64,000 nt of DNA from Achromobacter pestifer. Lineage in GTDB: Bacteria; Pseudomonadota; Gammaproteobacteria; Burkholderiales; Burkholderiaceae_B. Both the position numbers and the translations under genes were made by a program. Of this stretch, positions 15,473 to 24,591 are shown piece by piece. The DNA lies in NCBI RefSeq assembly GCF_902859625.1, contig NZ_CADIJX010000005.1, positions 310,001-374,000 of the forward strand. The letters run 5' to 3'. The first letter of the stretch is position 1, and each line of letters starts with the position of its first letter. A model generated the notes under the pieces. The model was not told the DNA's origin. It ran no database searches and saw nothing but the letters and a program-made list of their open reading frames with translations.

Positions 15473-16060
15473 ATGGCCGTGCGAGGAAGGCCACGCGCCT
15501 TTGACCGAGACGCCGCGCTCCGCCAGGCGTTGGATGTGTTCTGGGAGAAAGGCTACCAGGGCGCGCAGGTCAGCGATCTGACCGTCGCCATGGGAATCAA
15601 TCCCCCCAGCTTTTATGCCGCCTTCGGCTCGAAAGCGGCCGCGTTCCAGGAAGTCGTGGACCTCTATGTATCCACCGTCGGCGCCAGTCCGATGCAAGCG
15701 CTTGAAGAAACCCTGCCGCTGGCATCCGCGATCCGGCTGATGCTTGAACGGAGCATCGGCGTAGCGCTGCAATCGCCATGGGGCGGATGCCTGCTGATTC
15801 TTGGCGCCATCGGTTGCCCGCCTGAACATCAGCAGGCCGAGGACCGCCTGAAAGCCGCGCGGAGGGCGACGTCGATCTTGGTGCGCAAGCGCCTTGAACG
15901 CGGCGTCCACGACGGTGAGCTGGCCAAAGATGCCAACGTCAATGCACTGGCCGCCTTCTATTGCGGGCTGATGCAGGCCATCTCGTTCCAGGCGCGGGAC
16001 GGCGCCTCAAAACGTGCGCTTGAAGGTTTGGTGGCGCCCGCCCTGGCGGCTCTCAAGTGA
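15473..16060 (+). CDS. TetR/AcrR-family transcriptional regulator
   Basis: 195-residue one-component repressor. The N-terminal helix-turn-helix is clear: GRPRAFDRDAALRQALDVF, GYQGAQVSDLTVAMGI and SFYAAFGSKAAAFQEVV, the classic TetR recognition-helix layout at about residues 6-60. The C-terminal domain is helical and ligand-binding, with three cysteines including GGCLLILGAIGC. An AGAAAGAGG ribosome site precedes the start. It probably represses the RidA-like gene and itself through the palindrome at 14903. The inducer is unknown. Confidence 0.88.
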   Translation: MAVRGRPRAFDRDAALRQALDVFWEKGYQGAQVSDLTVAMGINPPSFYAAFGSKAAAFQEVVDLYVSTVGASPMQALEETLPLASAIRLMLERSIGVALQSPWGGCLLILGAIGCPPEHQQAEDRLKAARRATSILVRKRLERGVHDGELAKDANVNALAAFYCGLMQAISFQARDGASKRALEGLVAPALAALK

Positions 16061-16086
16061 TACCGCACTTCTTTATCCAGCAATAA

Positions 16087-16116
16087 AAAACCGGGCACTT
16101 TTCAGTGCCCGGTTTT
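16087..16116. terminator. Bidirectional terminator between tetR and HAAT 2
   Basis: AAAACCGGGCAC-TTTTCA-GTGCCCGGTTTT, a perfect 12-bp stem with A/T flanks on both sides. It lies between convergent genes ending at 16060 (+) and 16139 (-). Confidence 0.9.
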
Positions 16117-16138
16117 CTTTGAACGAACACGAAACCGT

Positions 16139-16900
16139 TCAGCCTTGTTCCGCGCCCTTGCCCAGGCCCAGATAGCTTTCAATGACCTTGGGGTCACCGG
16201 CCAGTTCACGTGCCGGGCCATGCAGGATGACTTCACCCGTTTCCAACACGTAGCCGTAATCGGCCACTTGCAGGGCCGCGCGGGCATTCTGTTCGACCAG
16301 CAGAATCGCCACGCCGGTCTCGCGCAGACGCGCAATGATGTGGAAGATCTCGCGCACGATGCGCGGCGCCAGGCCCAGGCTGGGCTCGTCCAACATCAGC
16401 AGCGTGGGTTTGGCCATCAGCGCGCGGCCAACCGCCAGCATCTGGCGTTCACCGCCGGACAAGGTTCCGGCCTGCTGGCCACGACGTTCGCGCAAGCGCG
16501 GGAACAGGTCGAACACTTCGTTCAGCGTATCGCGCCAGCCGCTTTCACGTGCGCGATAACGGCGAAAGCCGCCCAGCAGCAGGTTGTCTTCCACGGACAT
16601 GGTGCCAAACAGTTCGCGGCGCTCAGGCACCAGCGACATGCCAGCCGCCACCCGGCGTTCCACCTGCCAGCTGGACACATCGGCGCCTGCATATTGCACG
16701 GTGCCGGCCGAATGGCCGGTCTGCGGCAAGGAACCCATCACGGCGTTCAGCATGGTGGATTTGCCGGCGCCGTTGGCGCCGATCACGGTCACGATGCTGC
16801 CAGCGGGCACGGTCAGGGTGGCGCCCATCAGCGCGCCAACCTTGCCATAACGGGCCGACAGATTACTGACTTCCAGCACGGGCTTTTGCGTCGCGCTCAT
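16139..16900 (-). CDS. HAAT transporter 2 ATP-binding protein, LivF-type
   Basis: 253-residue ATPase, last gene of the second HAAT operon. It has canonical Walker A GANGAGKST, signature LSGGERQMLAVGRAL, Walker B LLMLDEPSLGLAP and VEQNARAAL. It overlaps the upstream permease-ATPase fusion gene by 4 bp. In contrast to the LivF of transporter 1, its Walker A lysine is intact. Confidence 0.92.
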   Translation of the reverse strand: MSATQKPVLEVSNLSARYGKVGALMGATLTVPAGSIVTVIGANGAGKSTMLNAVMGSLPQTGHSAGTVQYAGADVSSWQVERRVAAGMSLVPERRELFGTMSVEDNLLLGGFRRYRARESGWRDTLNEVFDLFPRLRERRGQQAGTLSGGERQMLAVGRALMAKPTLLMLDEPSLGLAPRIVREIFHIIARLRETGVAILLVEQNARAALQVADYGYVLETGEVILHGPARELAGDPKVIESYLGLGKGAEQG

Positions 16901-18735
16901 TGCACACCTCCAGCCGACACGGCCTTGGCCTGATCCGCTTCGGGCAGGTCGTCGTCGATGCCGCCCAGATAGGCCTCCAGCACCGCCGGATTCTTTTGCA
17001 CGTCTGCCGGCACACCTTCGGCCAGCTTCGTGCCGAAGTCCATCACCACGAGGTGGTTGGTCAGGCGCATCACAAAATCCATATCGTGTTCGACCAGCAG
17101 AATGCTCATGCCTTCTGCGCGAAGTTGTTCCAGCACTCGCGCCAGATCCTGCTTTTCCTTGTAGCGAAGACCCGCGGCGGGTTCGTCCAGCAGCAGCAGC
17201 ACGGGATCGGACGCCAAGGCGCGCGCGATTTCCAGGATGCGTTGCTGGCCAAGCGCCAGGTTGCCGGCTTGTTCATACAGGTATTCGCCCAGGCCCACGC
17301 GCTTGATTTGCTCGGCGGCCTCGTGCAGCAGCTGCGCTTCACGCGCGCGATCCGTGTGCAAGGCGCCCGCCAGCACGCCAACGTCGGAGCGCAAGTGCGC
17401 ACCCAGCGCCACGTTTTCCAGCACGGTCATGCCGGGCAGCAACTGCACATGCTGGAAGGTACGGCCGACACCCAGCTTGGCGATCTCGCGCGCCGAACGG
17501 TTGTCAATGCGCTGGCCCATGAACGTGACCTTGCCGCGCGTCACCGGCAGCACGCCGCTGATCAGGTTGAAGGTCGTGCTCTTGCCGGCGCCATTGGGGC
17601 CGATCAGGCCCATGATTTCGCCCGAACTGACCTTGAAGGTGATGTCGTTGACGGCGACCAGGCCGCCGAATTCCTTGCGGATGGCATCCACTTCCAGCAC
17701 CACCTGACCCGCCTGGGGACGCGCGCGCGCTGGCAGGGCCGGCGCTGGCGCGGGCGGCGCCAGATTGCGGCGCGAACCATCGGCGCCGGTAATGCTGCCC
17801 CACCAGCCCGCCAGGATCGGCCACAGGCCGTTGCGTGCGTATTGCAGCATCAGGATCAACAGCACCCCGAAGACGATCATCTCGAAGTTGGCGTTGGTGT
17901 CCAGCAACCTCGGCAACCAGTTTTGCAGCTGGTCCTTCAGCACCAGGATCACGCCAGAGCCCAGCAAGGCGCCCCAGACATAACCCGCGCCGCCCACCAC
18001 CGCCATGAACAGGTATTCAATACCGTAGTTCACGCCGAAGGGGCTGGGGCTGACGGCACGTTGCATGTGCGCGTAGAGCCAGCCCGACATGCAGGCCAGC
18101 AAGGCAGCCCAGACGAAGATCACGACCTTGTAGGCAGCGGTATTCACGCCCATGGATTCGGCCATGCCCGCGCCGCTCTTCAAGGCGCGGATGGCGCGGC
18201 CAGGACGCGAATTCAGCAGATTTCGGGTCGCCCACAACGCCAACAGCACGAATACCCAGATCAGGTAATAGATGTGACGGCCGTTGGCCAGCGACATGCC
18301 GAAGATGCTGATGGGTTCAATGCCGGCAATGCCGTCATGCTTGCCCAGCCAATCGATATTGCCGAACAGGAAATACAGCGACAGGCCCCAGGCAATGGTG
18401 CCCAGCGGCAGGTAGTGGCCCGACAGGCGCAAGGTGATCGCGCCCAGCAGATAGGCAATCACGGCGGTCACGACCAGGCCGACGGGCAACGCCAGCCAGG
18501 GCGACACGTCGTACTGCGTCGTCAGGAAGGCCGTGGTGTAGGCGCCCAGGCCCACGAACGCGGCCTGGCCAAACGAGGTCAGGCCGCCCACGCCGGTCAG
18601 CAGCACCAGACCCAGCACGACCAGGCTGGCCAAGCCGATGTAGTTGAGTTGCGTCACCCAGAACTCGGGCGTGACCGGCACCAAGGGCAGGCCCGCCAGG
18701 ACAACAATGAATACGGCAAGCAGAATGCGGTTCAT
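16897..18735 (-). CDS. HAAT transporter 2 permease-ATPase fusion (LivM-LivG)
   Basis: One continuous 612-residue frame joins a LivM-type permease (about residues 1-325, with LTGVGGLTSFGQAAFVGLG and about nine membrane segments) to a LivG-type ATPase (about residues 350-600). The linker is Ala/Pro-rich (LAPPAPAPALPARARPQ). The ATPase part has Walker [13 protein letters not shown] with Lys385, signature LALGQQRILEIARAL and Walker B LLLLDEPAAGLRYKE, plus switch EHDMDFV. Such LivM-LivG fusions are known in proteobacteria. It lies 5 bp after the LivH gene. The fused protein must still pair with LivH and LivF partners for a complete transporter. Confidence 0.93.
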   Translation of the reverse strand: MNRILLAVFIVVLAGLPLVPVTPEFWVTQLNYIGLASLVVLGLVLLTGVGGLTSFGQAAFVGLGAYTTAFLTTQYDVSPWLALPVGLVVTAVIAYLLGAITLRLSGHYLPLGTIAWGLSLYFLFGNIDWLGKHDGIAGIEPISIFGMSLANGRHIYYLIWVFVLLALWATRNLLNSRPGRAIRALKSGAGMAESMGVNTAAYKVVIFVWAALLACMSGWLYAHMQRAVSPSPFGVNYGIEYLFMAVVGGAGYVWGALLGSGVILVLKDQLQNWLPRLLDTNANFEMIVFGVLLILMLQYARNGLWPILAGWWGSITGADGSRRNLAPPAPAPALPARARPQAGQVVLEVDAIRKEFGGLVAVNDITFKVSSGEIMGLIGPNGAGKSTTFNLISGVLPVTRGKVTFMGQRIDNRSAREIAKLGVGRTFQHVQLLPGMTVLENVALGAHLRSDVGVLAGALHTDRAREAQLLHEAAEQIKRVGLGEYLYEQAGNLALGQQRILEIARALASDPVLLLLDEPAAGLRYKEKQDLARVLEQLRAEGMSILLVEHDMDFVMRLTNHLVVMDFGTKLAEGVPADVQKNPAVLEAYLGGIDDDLPEADQAKAVSAGGVQ

Positions 18736-18740
18736 GGCGT

Positions 18741-19778
18741 TTATTCCTCTTCGTCCACGTGATGGGTGCTGAACGAACGCCAGACCAGAACCGGGATAAT
18801 CAAGGTGAAGACGATCACTTCCTTATAGGCGCTGGCCCAGAAGGAGGAAAAGGATTCCAGCACGCCCACCAGCAGCGAGCCTGCCGCGGCAACGGGATAG
18901 CTGGCCAGGCCGCCGATGATGGCGCCCACGAAGCCCTTCAGGCCGATCAGGAAGCCGGTGTCGTAGTAGACGGTGGTGATCGGCGCGATCAACATGCCGG
19001 ACATGGCGCCGATCGCAGTGGCCAACGTGAACGTCAGGCTGCCGGACATCGTGGTGCTGATGCCGACCAGCCGCGCGCCGCGGCGGTTGACGGCGGTGGC
19101 GCGCAATGCGCGGCCGTACAGCGTCTTGCCGAAGAACAGCCACAGGGCAACGATCAGCAGCGCGCACGTTGCGACCACGAACAGGCTTTGCGCGGACCAG
19201 GTCATGAAACCCAGGTCGACTTGACCGCTGACGAACGGCGGCGTGCGCCAGCCTTCCGCACCGAAGAACACCAGCGCCAGGCCGGTCAGCGCGAAGTGCA
19301 CCGCAACCGACACGATCAGCAGCACCAGCACGGTCGCTTCAGCCAGGGGTTGGTACACGATGCGGTAGACCATCGGGCCCATCGGGATCACCAGCAACAG
19401 CGTCAGCAGCATATTCAGCCACAGCGAGTTGTCGGGGCCGATGTAGCTCTTCGTCAGCCACAGCAGGGCCAGCGGCAGGACGACACAGGTAATCAGTGAT
19501 TTGGGCAGCGCGGCGTAGCTGCGGGTGCGCACAGCGCGCAGCAGCTCAAGCAGCAGGCAGACGGCGCCCAACAGCGGCAGCAGATAGGCGGTGCCGGGCA
19601 CCTTGCCATCCACCAGCATGGCCAGGGTCAAGGCGCCAAACGCCACGAACTCGCCCTGGGGAATGAAAATGACGCGCGTAACGGCGAAAACCAGCACCAG
19701 AGCCATGCCCAGAAGGGCATAGATAGCGCCGTTGACGACACCGTCTTGCAGCAGGATCAGCGCAATTGAGGAATCCAT
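18741..19778 (-). CDS. HAAT transporter 2 permease, LivH-type
   Basis: 345-residue inner-membrane permease with the opening [20 protein letters not shown] and [12 protein letters not shown] family motifs and the late coupling segment in [20 protein letters not shown]. It is longer than the 290-300 residues usual for LivH because of an extra region (about residues 65-130) containing a basic loop and added hydrophobic segment. It pairs with the fused LivM-LivG protein encoded directly downstream. Confidence 0.88.
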   Translation of the reverse strand: MDSSIALILLQDGVVNGAIYALLGMALVLVFAVTRVIFIPQGEFVAFGALTLAMLVDGKVPGTAYLLPLLGAVCLLLELLRAVRTRSYAALPKSLITCVVLPLALLWLTKSYIGPDNSLWLNMLLTLLLVIPMGPMVYRIVYQPLAEATVLVLLIVSVAVHFALTGLALVFFGAEGWRTPPFVSGQVDLGFMTWSAQSLFVVATCALLIVALWLFFGKTLYGRALRATAVNRRGARLVGISTTMSGSLTFTLATAIGAMSGMLIAPITTVYYDTGFLIGLKGFVGAIIGGLASYPVAAAGSLLVGVLESFSSFWASAYKEVIVFTLIIPVLVWRSFSTHHVDEEE

Positions 19779-19814
19779 CTAACAACTACCTTGTGATTTC
19801 TTGCTGATACGACA

Positions 19815-19835
19815 CACCGGCCGGAGAGGCCGGTG
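19815..19835 (-). promoter_or_regulatory. Hairpin between binding-protein and permease genes of HAAT 2
   Basis: CACCGGCC-GGAGA-GGCCGGTG, a perfect 8-bp stem in the 145-bp gap after the binding-protein gene and before the permease genes. It lacks a T-tract in the direction of transcription. Its placement mirrors the hairpin at 8248-8296 in HAAT 1, consistent with differential expression of the binding protein. Confidence 0.6.
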
Positions 19836-19923
19836 CGAAGCATTGCTCGGGTGCCGCAGAGCGGACGTCAGAGACTGGCGCCGCCCCGCGTGACACACCC
19901 GTGGATCGGGCAATCCTGGGGAA

Positions 19924-21087
19924 TTACAAGCCGGGCTGATAGACCCACTTGCCGCCTTCGACCTTGACGATGACGCGCGAACGCTCGTCAAAGCCGGCGT
20001 GGTCGGTGGGCGACATGTTGAACACGCCTTGCGACGCGGCCAGATCCTTCACGCCTTCCAGCGCATCGCGCATGGCGGCCCGGAACTCCGGCGTGCCGGG
20101 CTTGGCACCGGTCTTCAGTGCCACGGGCAATGCGGCCACGACCAATTGGCCGGCGTCCCACATGTGGCCGCCGAAGGTGTTGGTCGAGCCGGCGCCATTG
20201 GCCTTCTCGTAGGTCTCGACGTAAGCCAGGGCCGACTTCTTGACCGGGTTGGAATCAGGCAACTGCGCCGCGACCAGCAGCGGGCCGGCCGGCAGGAGCA
20301 TGCCGTCGCAATCCTTGCCGCAGACGCGCAGCACGTCGTTGTTGGCGGCGCCGTGGGTCTGATAGATGGTGCCGCCGTAGTTGCGGGCCTTCAGTTCCTT
20401 TTGCGGCAGCGCCGACGGGGTGCCGGCGCCCGCGATCAGGATGGCGTCCGGCTTTGCGCCGACCAGCTTCAAGACCTGACCCGTCACGCTGGTATCGGTG
20501 CGGCTGTATTTTTCGATGGCGACGATCTCGATGCCCTTGGCCTTGGCGGCCTTCTGCATCACGTCCAGCCAACCGTCGCCGTAGGCGTCGGCAAAGCCGA
20601 TGAAGCCCAGCGTCTTGACTTTGGACTTGGCCATGGCGTCGGCCAGCGCACCCGCCATCAGTGCGTCGTTCTGCGGGGTCTTGAACACCCAGCGGCGCTT
20701 GTCGTCCACGGGTTCGACGATCTTGGCGCTGGCGGCCACGCTGATCATCGGCACCTTGGCTTCGGCGGCCACGTCCACCATGGCCAGCGAGCCCGGCGTC
20801 ACGGACGTGCCGATCAGCACATCAACTTTGTCGTCCGAGGCCAGCTTGCGCGAGTTCTTGACGGCTTGCGTCGTGTCGGTGGCGTCATCCAGGACGATCC
20901 ATTCAATCTTCTGGCCGGCCACTTCCTTGGGCAGCAATGCCACGGTGTTGCGCTCGGGGATGCCCAGCGACGCGGCGGGGCCGGTGCTGGATACCGTCAC
21001 GCCCACCTTGACCTGCGCGCTCGCCAGGAGCGGCAGAGTCAGGGCTACAGCGGCCGCGGCCGCAGACAAGCCGAAGTGCTTGCGCAT
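19924..21087 (-). CDS. HAAT transporter 2 periplasmic substrate-binding protein
   Basis: 387-residue type I periplasmic binding protein, first gene of the second HAAT operon. The Sec signal peptide covers about residues 1-24 (LSAAAAAVALTLPLLASA). The mature part begins QVKVGVTVSSTGPAASLGIP, the usual ligand loop, and later has GTSVTPGSLAMVDVAAEAKVP and the hinge-region GFADAYGDGWL. A disulfide is possible in RVCGKDCDG. Members near this group bind amino acids or aromatic acids; the substrate is not resolvable. A good promoter lies 63-92 bases upstream. Confidence 0.88.
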   Translation of the reverse strand: MRKHFGLSAAAAAVALTLPLLASAQVKVGVTVSSTGPAASLGIPERNTVALLPKEVAGQKIEWIVLDDATDTTQAVKNSRKLASDDKVDVLIGTSVTPGSLAMVDVAAEAKVPMISVAASAKIVEPVDDKRRWVFKTPQNDALMAGALADAMAKSKVKTLGFIGFADAYGDGWLDVMQKAAKAKGIEIVAIEKYSRTDTSVTGQVLKLVGAKPDAILIAGAGTPSALPQKELKARNYGGTIYQTHGAANNDVLRVCGKDCDGMLLPAGPLLVAAQLPDSNPVKKSALAYVETYEKANGAGSTNTFGGHMWDAGQLVVAALPVALKTGAKPGTPEFRAAMRDALEGVKDLAASQGVFNMSPTDHAGFDERSRVIVKVEGGKWVYQPGL

Positions 21088-21149
21088 ATTTTTTGTCTCC
21101 TGTGGTGGCTCTTATGTGCCTCGATTGAGGCGAAGCGAGCCTAGTTAAA

Positions 21150-21179
21150 GTTATACAGAAAAAAATATTATATGGTCAA
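21150..21179 (-). promoter_or_regulatory. Sigma-70 promoter for HAAT 2
   Basis: On the minus strand TTGACC (21179-21174), an 18-base spacer and TATAAC (21155-21150) precede the binding-protein gene starting at 21087. The spacer is an AT-rich run with seven consecutive T residues. The 5' leader would be about 55-60 bases and includes a CCTC-GATT-GAGG dyad (21119-21130). Confidence 0.6.
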
Positions 21180-21339
21180 AACCGTATCAGATGACTTCGC
21201 GCAACTACGGTAAATCCCTGATGTGCTACCGAAACCTTGATTTAGCAAACGCATTCGTTAATGGCGAACTTGTACTTGAAAAGCTTTCGGCGCGTCAGTA
21301 GGGGGATTCCCTGTGCCCAGTTGCCGCGCCCGCGGGGGC

Positions 21340-21897
21340 TCATCGGCCCAGCATCGGCCAGACACGTTCAACCCGCGACGCCACCCAGGCAGCCACCACG
21401 GCCTTGACCAGATCGCCAGGCAAGAACACCGCGACCGCCATCGCCGCCTTGGGCAGCCCCATCTTGGTCACCGACGCCAGCCACGGCACGCCGAAGGCGT
21501 AAACCACGGCAATGCCGCCCACGACGCACGCCGCCACATACCCCGCCAAGCCCATCCAGGTACTGGTGGCGCGGCCCGCCAGACGGCGAGCCAGCCACCC
21601 CGTCACGAAGGCACCCGCCACCAGCCCGACCAGGAACCCACCGGTGGGGCCCAGGAACGCACCCAAGCCACCCCGGCCGCCCGGCAGCACGGGCAGACCG
21701 ATCGCCGCCAGCACCAGATACAGCAGGCAGGCCAGCGCGCCGCGCGTTGGCCCCAGCATCGCGCCGGCCAGCATGGCGCCCAGCGTCTGCAAGGTGATCG
21801 GCACGGGAATGCCGGGCAGCGGAATCGGCGGCATCAGGCTCAAAACGACAATCAGCGCCGCGAACAGTGCAATCAGCACGGTGTTATTGGATTTCAT
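21340..21897 (-). CDS. bioY: Biotin transporter substrate-specificity component
   Basis: 185-residue integral membrane S-component of an ECF biotin transporter, with about six hydrophobic segments. BioY features include ITLQTLGAMLAGAMLGPTRG near residue 37 and LGPTGGFLVGLVAGAF near residue 87, the biotin-site region. It follows bioN by 39 bp in the same operon. Together with the neighbouring ATPase and T-component it forms a dedicated (group I) BioMNY system for high-affinity biotin uptake. Confidence 0.93.
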   Translation of the reverse strand: MKSNNTVLIALFAALIVVLSLMPPIPLPGIPVPITLQTLGAMLAGAMLGPTRGALACLLYLVLAAIGLPVLPGGRGGLGAFLGPTGGFLVGLVAGAFVTGWLARRLAGRATSTWMGLAGYVAACVVGGIAVVYAFGVPWLASVTKMGLPKAAMAVAVFLPGDLVKAVVAAWVASRVERVWPMLGR

Positions 21898-21936
21898 GGT
21901 TTCCCCTCTACGGAATCAAGACAGTGCACGCCGCCA

Positions 21937-22533
21937 TCAGGGGCTGCGCGCGTCGATGGCTTCGGCCACTTCCTGGGCGCGCTTCAACGTCAGCACGATC
22001 AAGGGCACGATCAGGGCGATGGGATGGGCACCCAGGCCACGCGCAGCCTGTGCTTCGCGGATCTCTTGGAAATTGCGCCAAATCTCTGGAATAAAGCGCA
22101 GGGCCAACGCCAACGCCAGCGCCACCTTGCTGGCGTCCACCAAGCCGATGCGTTCAAACGGTATCAGCGCGCGCTCGCACACGCCGATCAGGTCCGAGGT
22201 ACGGGTCGACAGCGTGACCGCCAGCGCCAGCCCCACCATGGCCCCCACGCGCAGCACCACGGCAAGCGCCTCGACCCAGCCCTGAAAGCCGCCCGTGAAC
22301 AGCGCGACAGCCAACAGCACCCAGATCAGCCCCTGCAATTGCCGCCAGACGGCGGCGGCGGCGACGCCGGTGGACCAGACCAGCCCCGCAGCCACGGCGA
22401 ACGCCAAAGCCAGCCAGCGCGGGTCGCGAAGCATGAACAGTCCCGCCCCCGCCGCGATCAGCGCCGCAAGCTTCAGCCATGCCGGCAGCCGATGCAACGG
22501 CGTCTGGCCGGCGACGTATAGCGGCTCCATCAT
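21937..22533 (-). CDS. bioN: ECF biotin transporter transmembrane T-component
   Basis: 198-residue EcfT-type membrane protein (CbiQ family) coupling the ATPase to BioY. It has four to five hydrophobic segments, an early Y-x-x-G-x-T-P-L-H-R-L-P motif, and cytoplasmic coupling helices ending with FQEIREAQAARGLG, whose A-R-G signature contacts the ATPases. It overlaps bioM by 4 bp. The length fits BioN rather than the longer housekeeping EcfT. Confidence 0.9.
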   Translation of the reverse strand: MMEPLYVAGQTPLHRLPAWLKLAALIAAGAGLFMLRDPRWLALAFAVAAGLVWSTGVAAAAVWRQLQGLIWVLLAVALFTGGFQGWVEALAVVLRVGAMVGLALAVTLSTRTSDLIGVCERALIPFERIGLVDASKVALALALALRFIPEIWRNFQEIREAQAARGLGAHPIALIVPLIVLTLKRAQEVAEAIDARSP

Positions 22534-23207
22534 GCGCAGTGCTCCCGGTACCAGCGCAGCGCGGCGGCCGGCGTGTCGTCGGCAGCGATGCCGCCATCGC
22601 GCACGACCAGCACGCGGTCGAAATCCTCCAGCAATTCCAGATCGTGGCTGACGACAATGGCGTCATGAGGCAATGCGGCGATCGCGCTGCGCACGCGATT
22701 GCGATTGCGCAGGTCAAGTTGGGTCGTGGGTTCGTCAAAGACGATCAGCGCCGGCTCCATCACCAACACGGCGGCCAGGGCCACCAACTGACGCTCGCCG
22801 CCCGACAGGGTGTGGCTCGTGCGGTCGGCAAGATGGCCTACTCCCAACGCGCCCAATTGGGATTCGATGCGGGATTCGCGCAGTGCCTTGTCGGGTTCCA
22901 GGCGCTTCAGGCCAAACGCCAGGTCTTCCCGCACGATGGGGAAAACGATCTGATTCTCGGGATTCTGGAAGACAAAGCCAACTCGCTGGCGGACGGCCTT
23001 CAGGTCTTTCCGGGTATCCAGCCCATCCACCCGCACGCTCCCCGCGGAGGGCAGCACCAGGCCGTTGACCAAGCGCGCCAACGTGCTCTTGCCTGCGCCA
23101 TTGGGGCCGACGATGCCGATGCGGCGTTCAGCCAGGGTCACGCTCACCCCGCGCAGCACTTCCGCCTGGGGCGTGGATACTACCGCCTGGTCAAACTCGA
23201 TTAACAT
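22530..23207 (-). CDS. bioM: ECF biotin transporter ATP-binding protein
   Basis: 225-residue ATPase of the CbiO/BioM family, first gene of the biotin operon. Walker [11 protein letters not shown]-loop [15 protein letters not shown] (the ECF-type Q-helix sequence), signature [19 protein letters not shown], Walker [14 protein letters not shown] and the switch His in VSHDLELL are all visible. It is divergent from msrB across 52 bp that contain a 22-bp palindrome. Confidence 0.93.
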   Translation of the reverse strand: MLIEFDQAVVSTPQAEVLRGVSVTLAERRIGIVGPNGAGKSTLARLVNGLVLPSAGSVRVDGLDTRKDLKAVRQRVGFVFQNPENQIVFPIVREDLAFGLKRLEPDKALRESRIESQLGALGVGHLADRTSHTLSGGERQLVALAAVLVMEPALIVFDEPTTQLDLRNRNRVRSAIAALPHDAIVVSHDLELLEDFDRVLVVRDGGIAADDTPAAALRWYREHCA

Positions 23208-23218
23208 GGGGCGGGATT

Positions 23219-23240
23219 ATGCCCGAACCATTTCGGGCAT
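23219..23240. promoter_or_regulatory. Palindrome in the bioM-msrB divergent region
   Basis: ATGCCCGAA (23219-23227), CCAT, TTCGGGCAT (23232-23240) form a perfect 9+9 inverted repeat centred in the 52-bp gap between two divergent genes. It could be an operator for either or both. It does not match the BirA or BioR sites I know. Confidence 0.5.
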
Positions 23241-23259
23241 CGGGACTCCAAGAGCTTAT

Positions 23260-23658
23260 ATGGAAAAAGTACGCAAATCCGACGCCGAATGGCGTGCACA
23301 GCTTTCCCCCGAAGAATACGTGGTCACCCGCGAAAAGGGTACTGAACGCGCATTCACCGGGCGTTACTGGAATACGACCACGCCTGGCATCTACCGCTGC
23401 GTGGGCTGTGGCACCGCCCTGTTCGCATCCGACACCAAATTCGATGCCGGCTGTGGCTGGCCCAGTTACTTCCAGGCGCTTGACCCGGAACTGGTGCGCG
23501 AAGAGCGCGATGTCAGTCACGGCATGGTGCGCACCGAAGTGCTGTGCAACGTCTGCGATTCGCACTTGGGCCACGTTTTTCCCGACGGCCCCGAGCCCAC
23601 CGGGCTGCGCTATTGCATCAACTCCCTGTCGATGACGTTTGAACCCATAGAAGACTGA
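23260..23658 (+). CDS. msrB: Peptide-methionine (R)-S-oxide reductase
   Basis: 132-residue repair enzyme reducing methionine-R-sulfoxide in proteins. Two zinc CxxC motifs ([11 protein letters not shown] and [10 protein letters not shown]), the substrate loop [23 protein letters not shown] and the catalytic Cys in RYCINSLSM are all present. The start [11 protein letters not shown] at 23260 fits the family; the longer open frame upstream runs into bioM and was rejected. The stop overlaps the yciB start by one base. Confidence 0.95.
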   Translation: MEKVRKSDAEWRAQLSPEEYVVTREKGTERAFTGRYWNTTTPGIYRCVGCGTALFASDTKFDAGCGWPSYFQALDPELVREERDVSHGMVRTEVLCNVCDSHLGHVFPDGPEPTGLRYCINSLSMTFEPIED

Positions 23659-24233
23659 TGAAGAAGTTTCTGTTCGACCTGTTTCCGCTGTTCCTATTCT
23701 TCATCGCCTACCGGTACACGGATATTTTCATCGCCACGGGTGTCGCGATGGCGGCCGCCGTGCTGCAAATCATCTGGTTGAAGGCAACGGGCCGCGCGAC
23801 CGAAGCGATGCACTGGATCAACCTGACCGTCATCCTGGTTTTCGGTGGTGCCACGATCTGGCTGCACAGCGACGTTTTCATCAAATGGAAGCCCACGGTG
23901 CTGTATTGGCTGTTCGGCGGCGCACTGCTGTTTGCCCGTTTCCTGCTTGGCCGCAACCTGATCCGCAACCTGATGGGCAAGCAGATCCAGTTGCCAGATG
24001 CCGCCTGGGACAAGCTGAATCTGGTCTGGGCCGCGTTCTTCCTGATTGCCGGCGCCCTGAACCTGTTCGTGGCGTTCTCCGGCCATTTCACGGAATCGCA
24101 ATGGGTCAGCTTCAAGGCCTTTGGCCTGATGGGCCTGATGGTCGTCTTCGTGATCGGCCAGTCGGTGTGGCTGGGCAAGCACATTCAAACTGACGAAAAC
24201 ACCGGCTCCGATACGCCGCCGACCAAGCCCTGA
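23658..24233 (+). CDS. yciB: Inner-membrane septation/intracellular septation protein A
   Basis: 191-residue protein of the YciB/IspA family, with about five membrane segments. It begins [18 protein letters not shown] and has the conserved NLTVILVFGGATIWLHSDVFIKWKPTVLYW and DAAWDKLNLVWAAFFLIAGALN regions typical of the family. It is implicated in cell-envelope and division functions in enterobacteria. Translationally coupled to msrB. Confidence 0.93.
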   Translation: MKKFLFDLFPLFLFFIAYRYTDIFIATGVAMAAAVLQIIWLKATGRATEAMHWINLTVILVFGGATIWLHSDVFIKWKPTVLYWLFGGALLFARFLLGRNLIRNLMGKQIQLPDAAWDKLNLVWAAFFLIAGALNLFVAFSGHFTESQWVSFKAFGLMGLMVVFVIGQSVWLGKHIQTDENTGSDTPPTKP

Positions 24234-24255
24234 TCCGCCAGACGGCCCTACCATC

Positions 24256-24284
24256 GGCGCGTCCGCCCGCGGGCGGGACGCGCC
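24256..24284. terminator. GC-rich hairpin between yciB and bolA
   Basis: GGCGCGTC and GACGCGCC arms (24256-24263 / 24277-24284) enclose a nested GCCC/GGGC hairpin. The tail is not T-rich (GGAACTTTC), so this may be a weak terminator or a transcript-stabilising stem. Confidence 0.45.
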
Positions 24285-24304
24285 GGAACTTTCACATTGC
24301 CGCC

Positions 24305-24574
24305 ATGTCAGACACCACCGACCGCATCGCCCTGATCCGAGAGCGCCTAGCCGCCCTGGAACCTCTTACTTTGGACATTCTGGACGACTCGCATTTGCAT
24401 GCCGGCCACGAAGGCAGTAAAAACGGCGCCGGCCACTATCGCGTGCACATCGTCGCGCCTTGCTTTGCAGGGCTCTCCGCCGTAGCGCGACATAGGCTGG
24501 TGTATCATCATTTGCAAGATTTGATCCCCTATCCGATTCATGCGCTTGCGCTAGATGCCCAGGCTCCCAAATAG
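24305..24574 (+). CDS. BolA-family protein
   Basis: 89-residue BolA/IbaG-type protein. It carries the family strand-helix features: DDSHLHAGHEGSKNGAGHYRVHIVAPCFAGLS and RHRLVYHHLQDLI, with the conserved H-x-x-V/L-Y/N helix and PIHALALDAQAP ending. BolA proteins partner monothiol glutaredoxins in iron-sulfur cluster handling. The gene precedes a periplasmic isomerase gene by 17 bp, a gene order common in betaproteobacteria. Confidence 0.88.
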   Translation: MSDTTDRIALIRERLAALEPLTLDILDDSHLHAGHEGSKNGAGHYRVHIVAPCFAGLSAVARHRLVYHHLQDLIPYPIHALALDAQAPK

Positions 24575-24591
24575 AAAGTCAAAGGATATTC

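Noticed and set aside
16900..18762. 620-residue plus-strand open frame
   Set aside because: Antisense to the LivM-LivG fusion, which carries all expected motifs.
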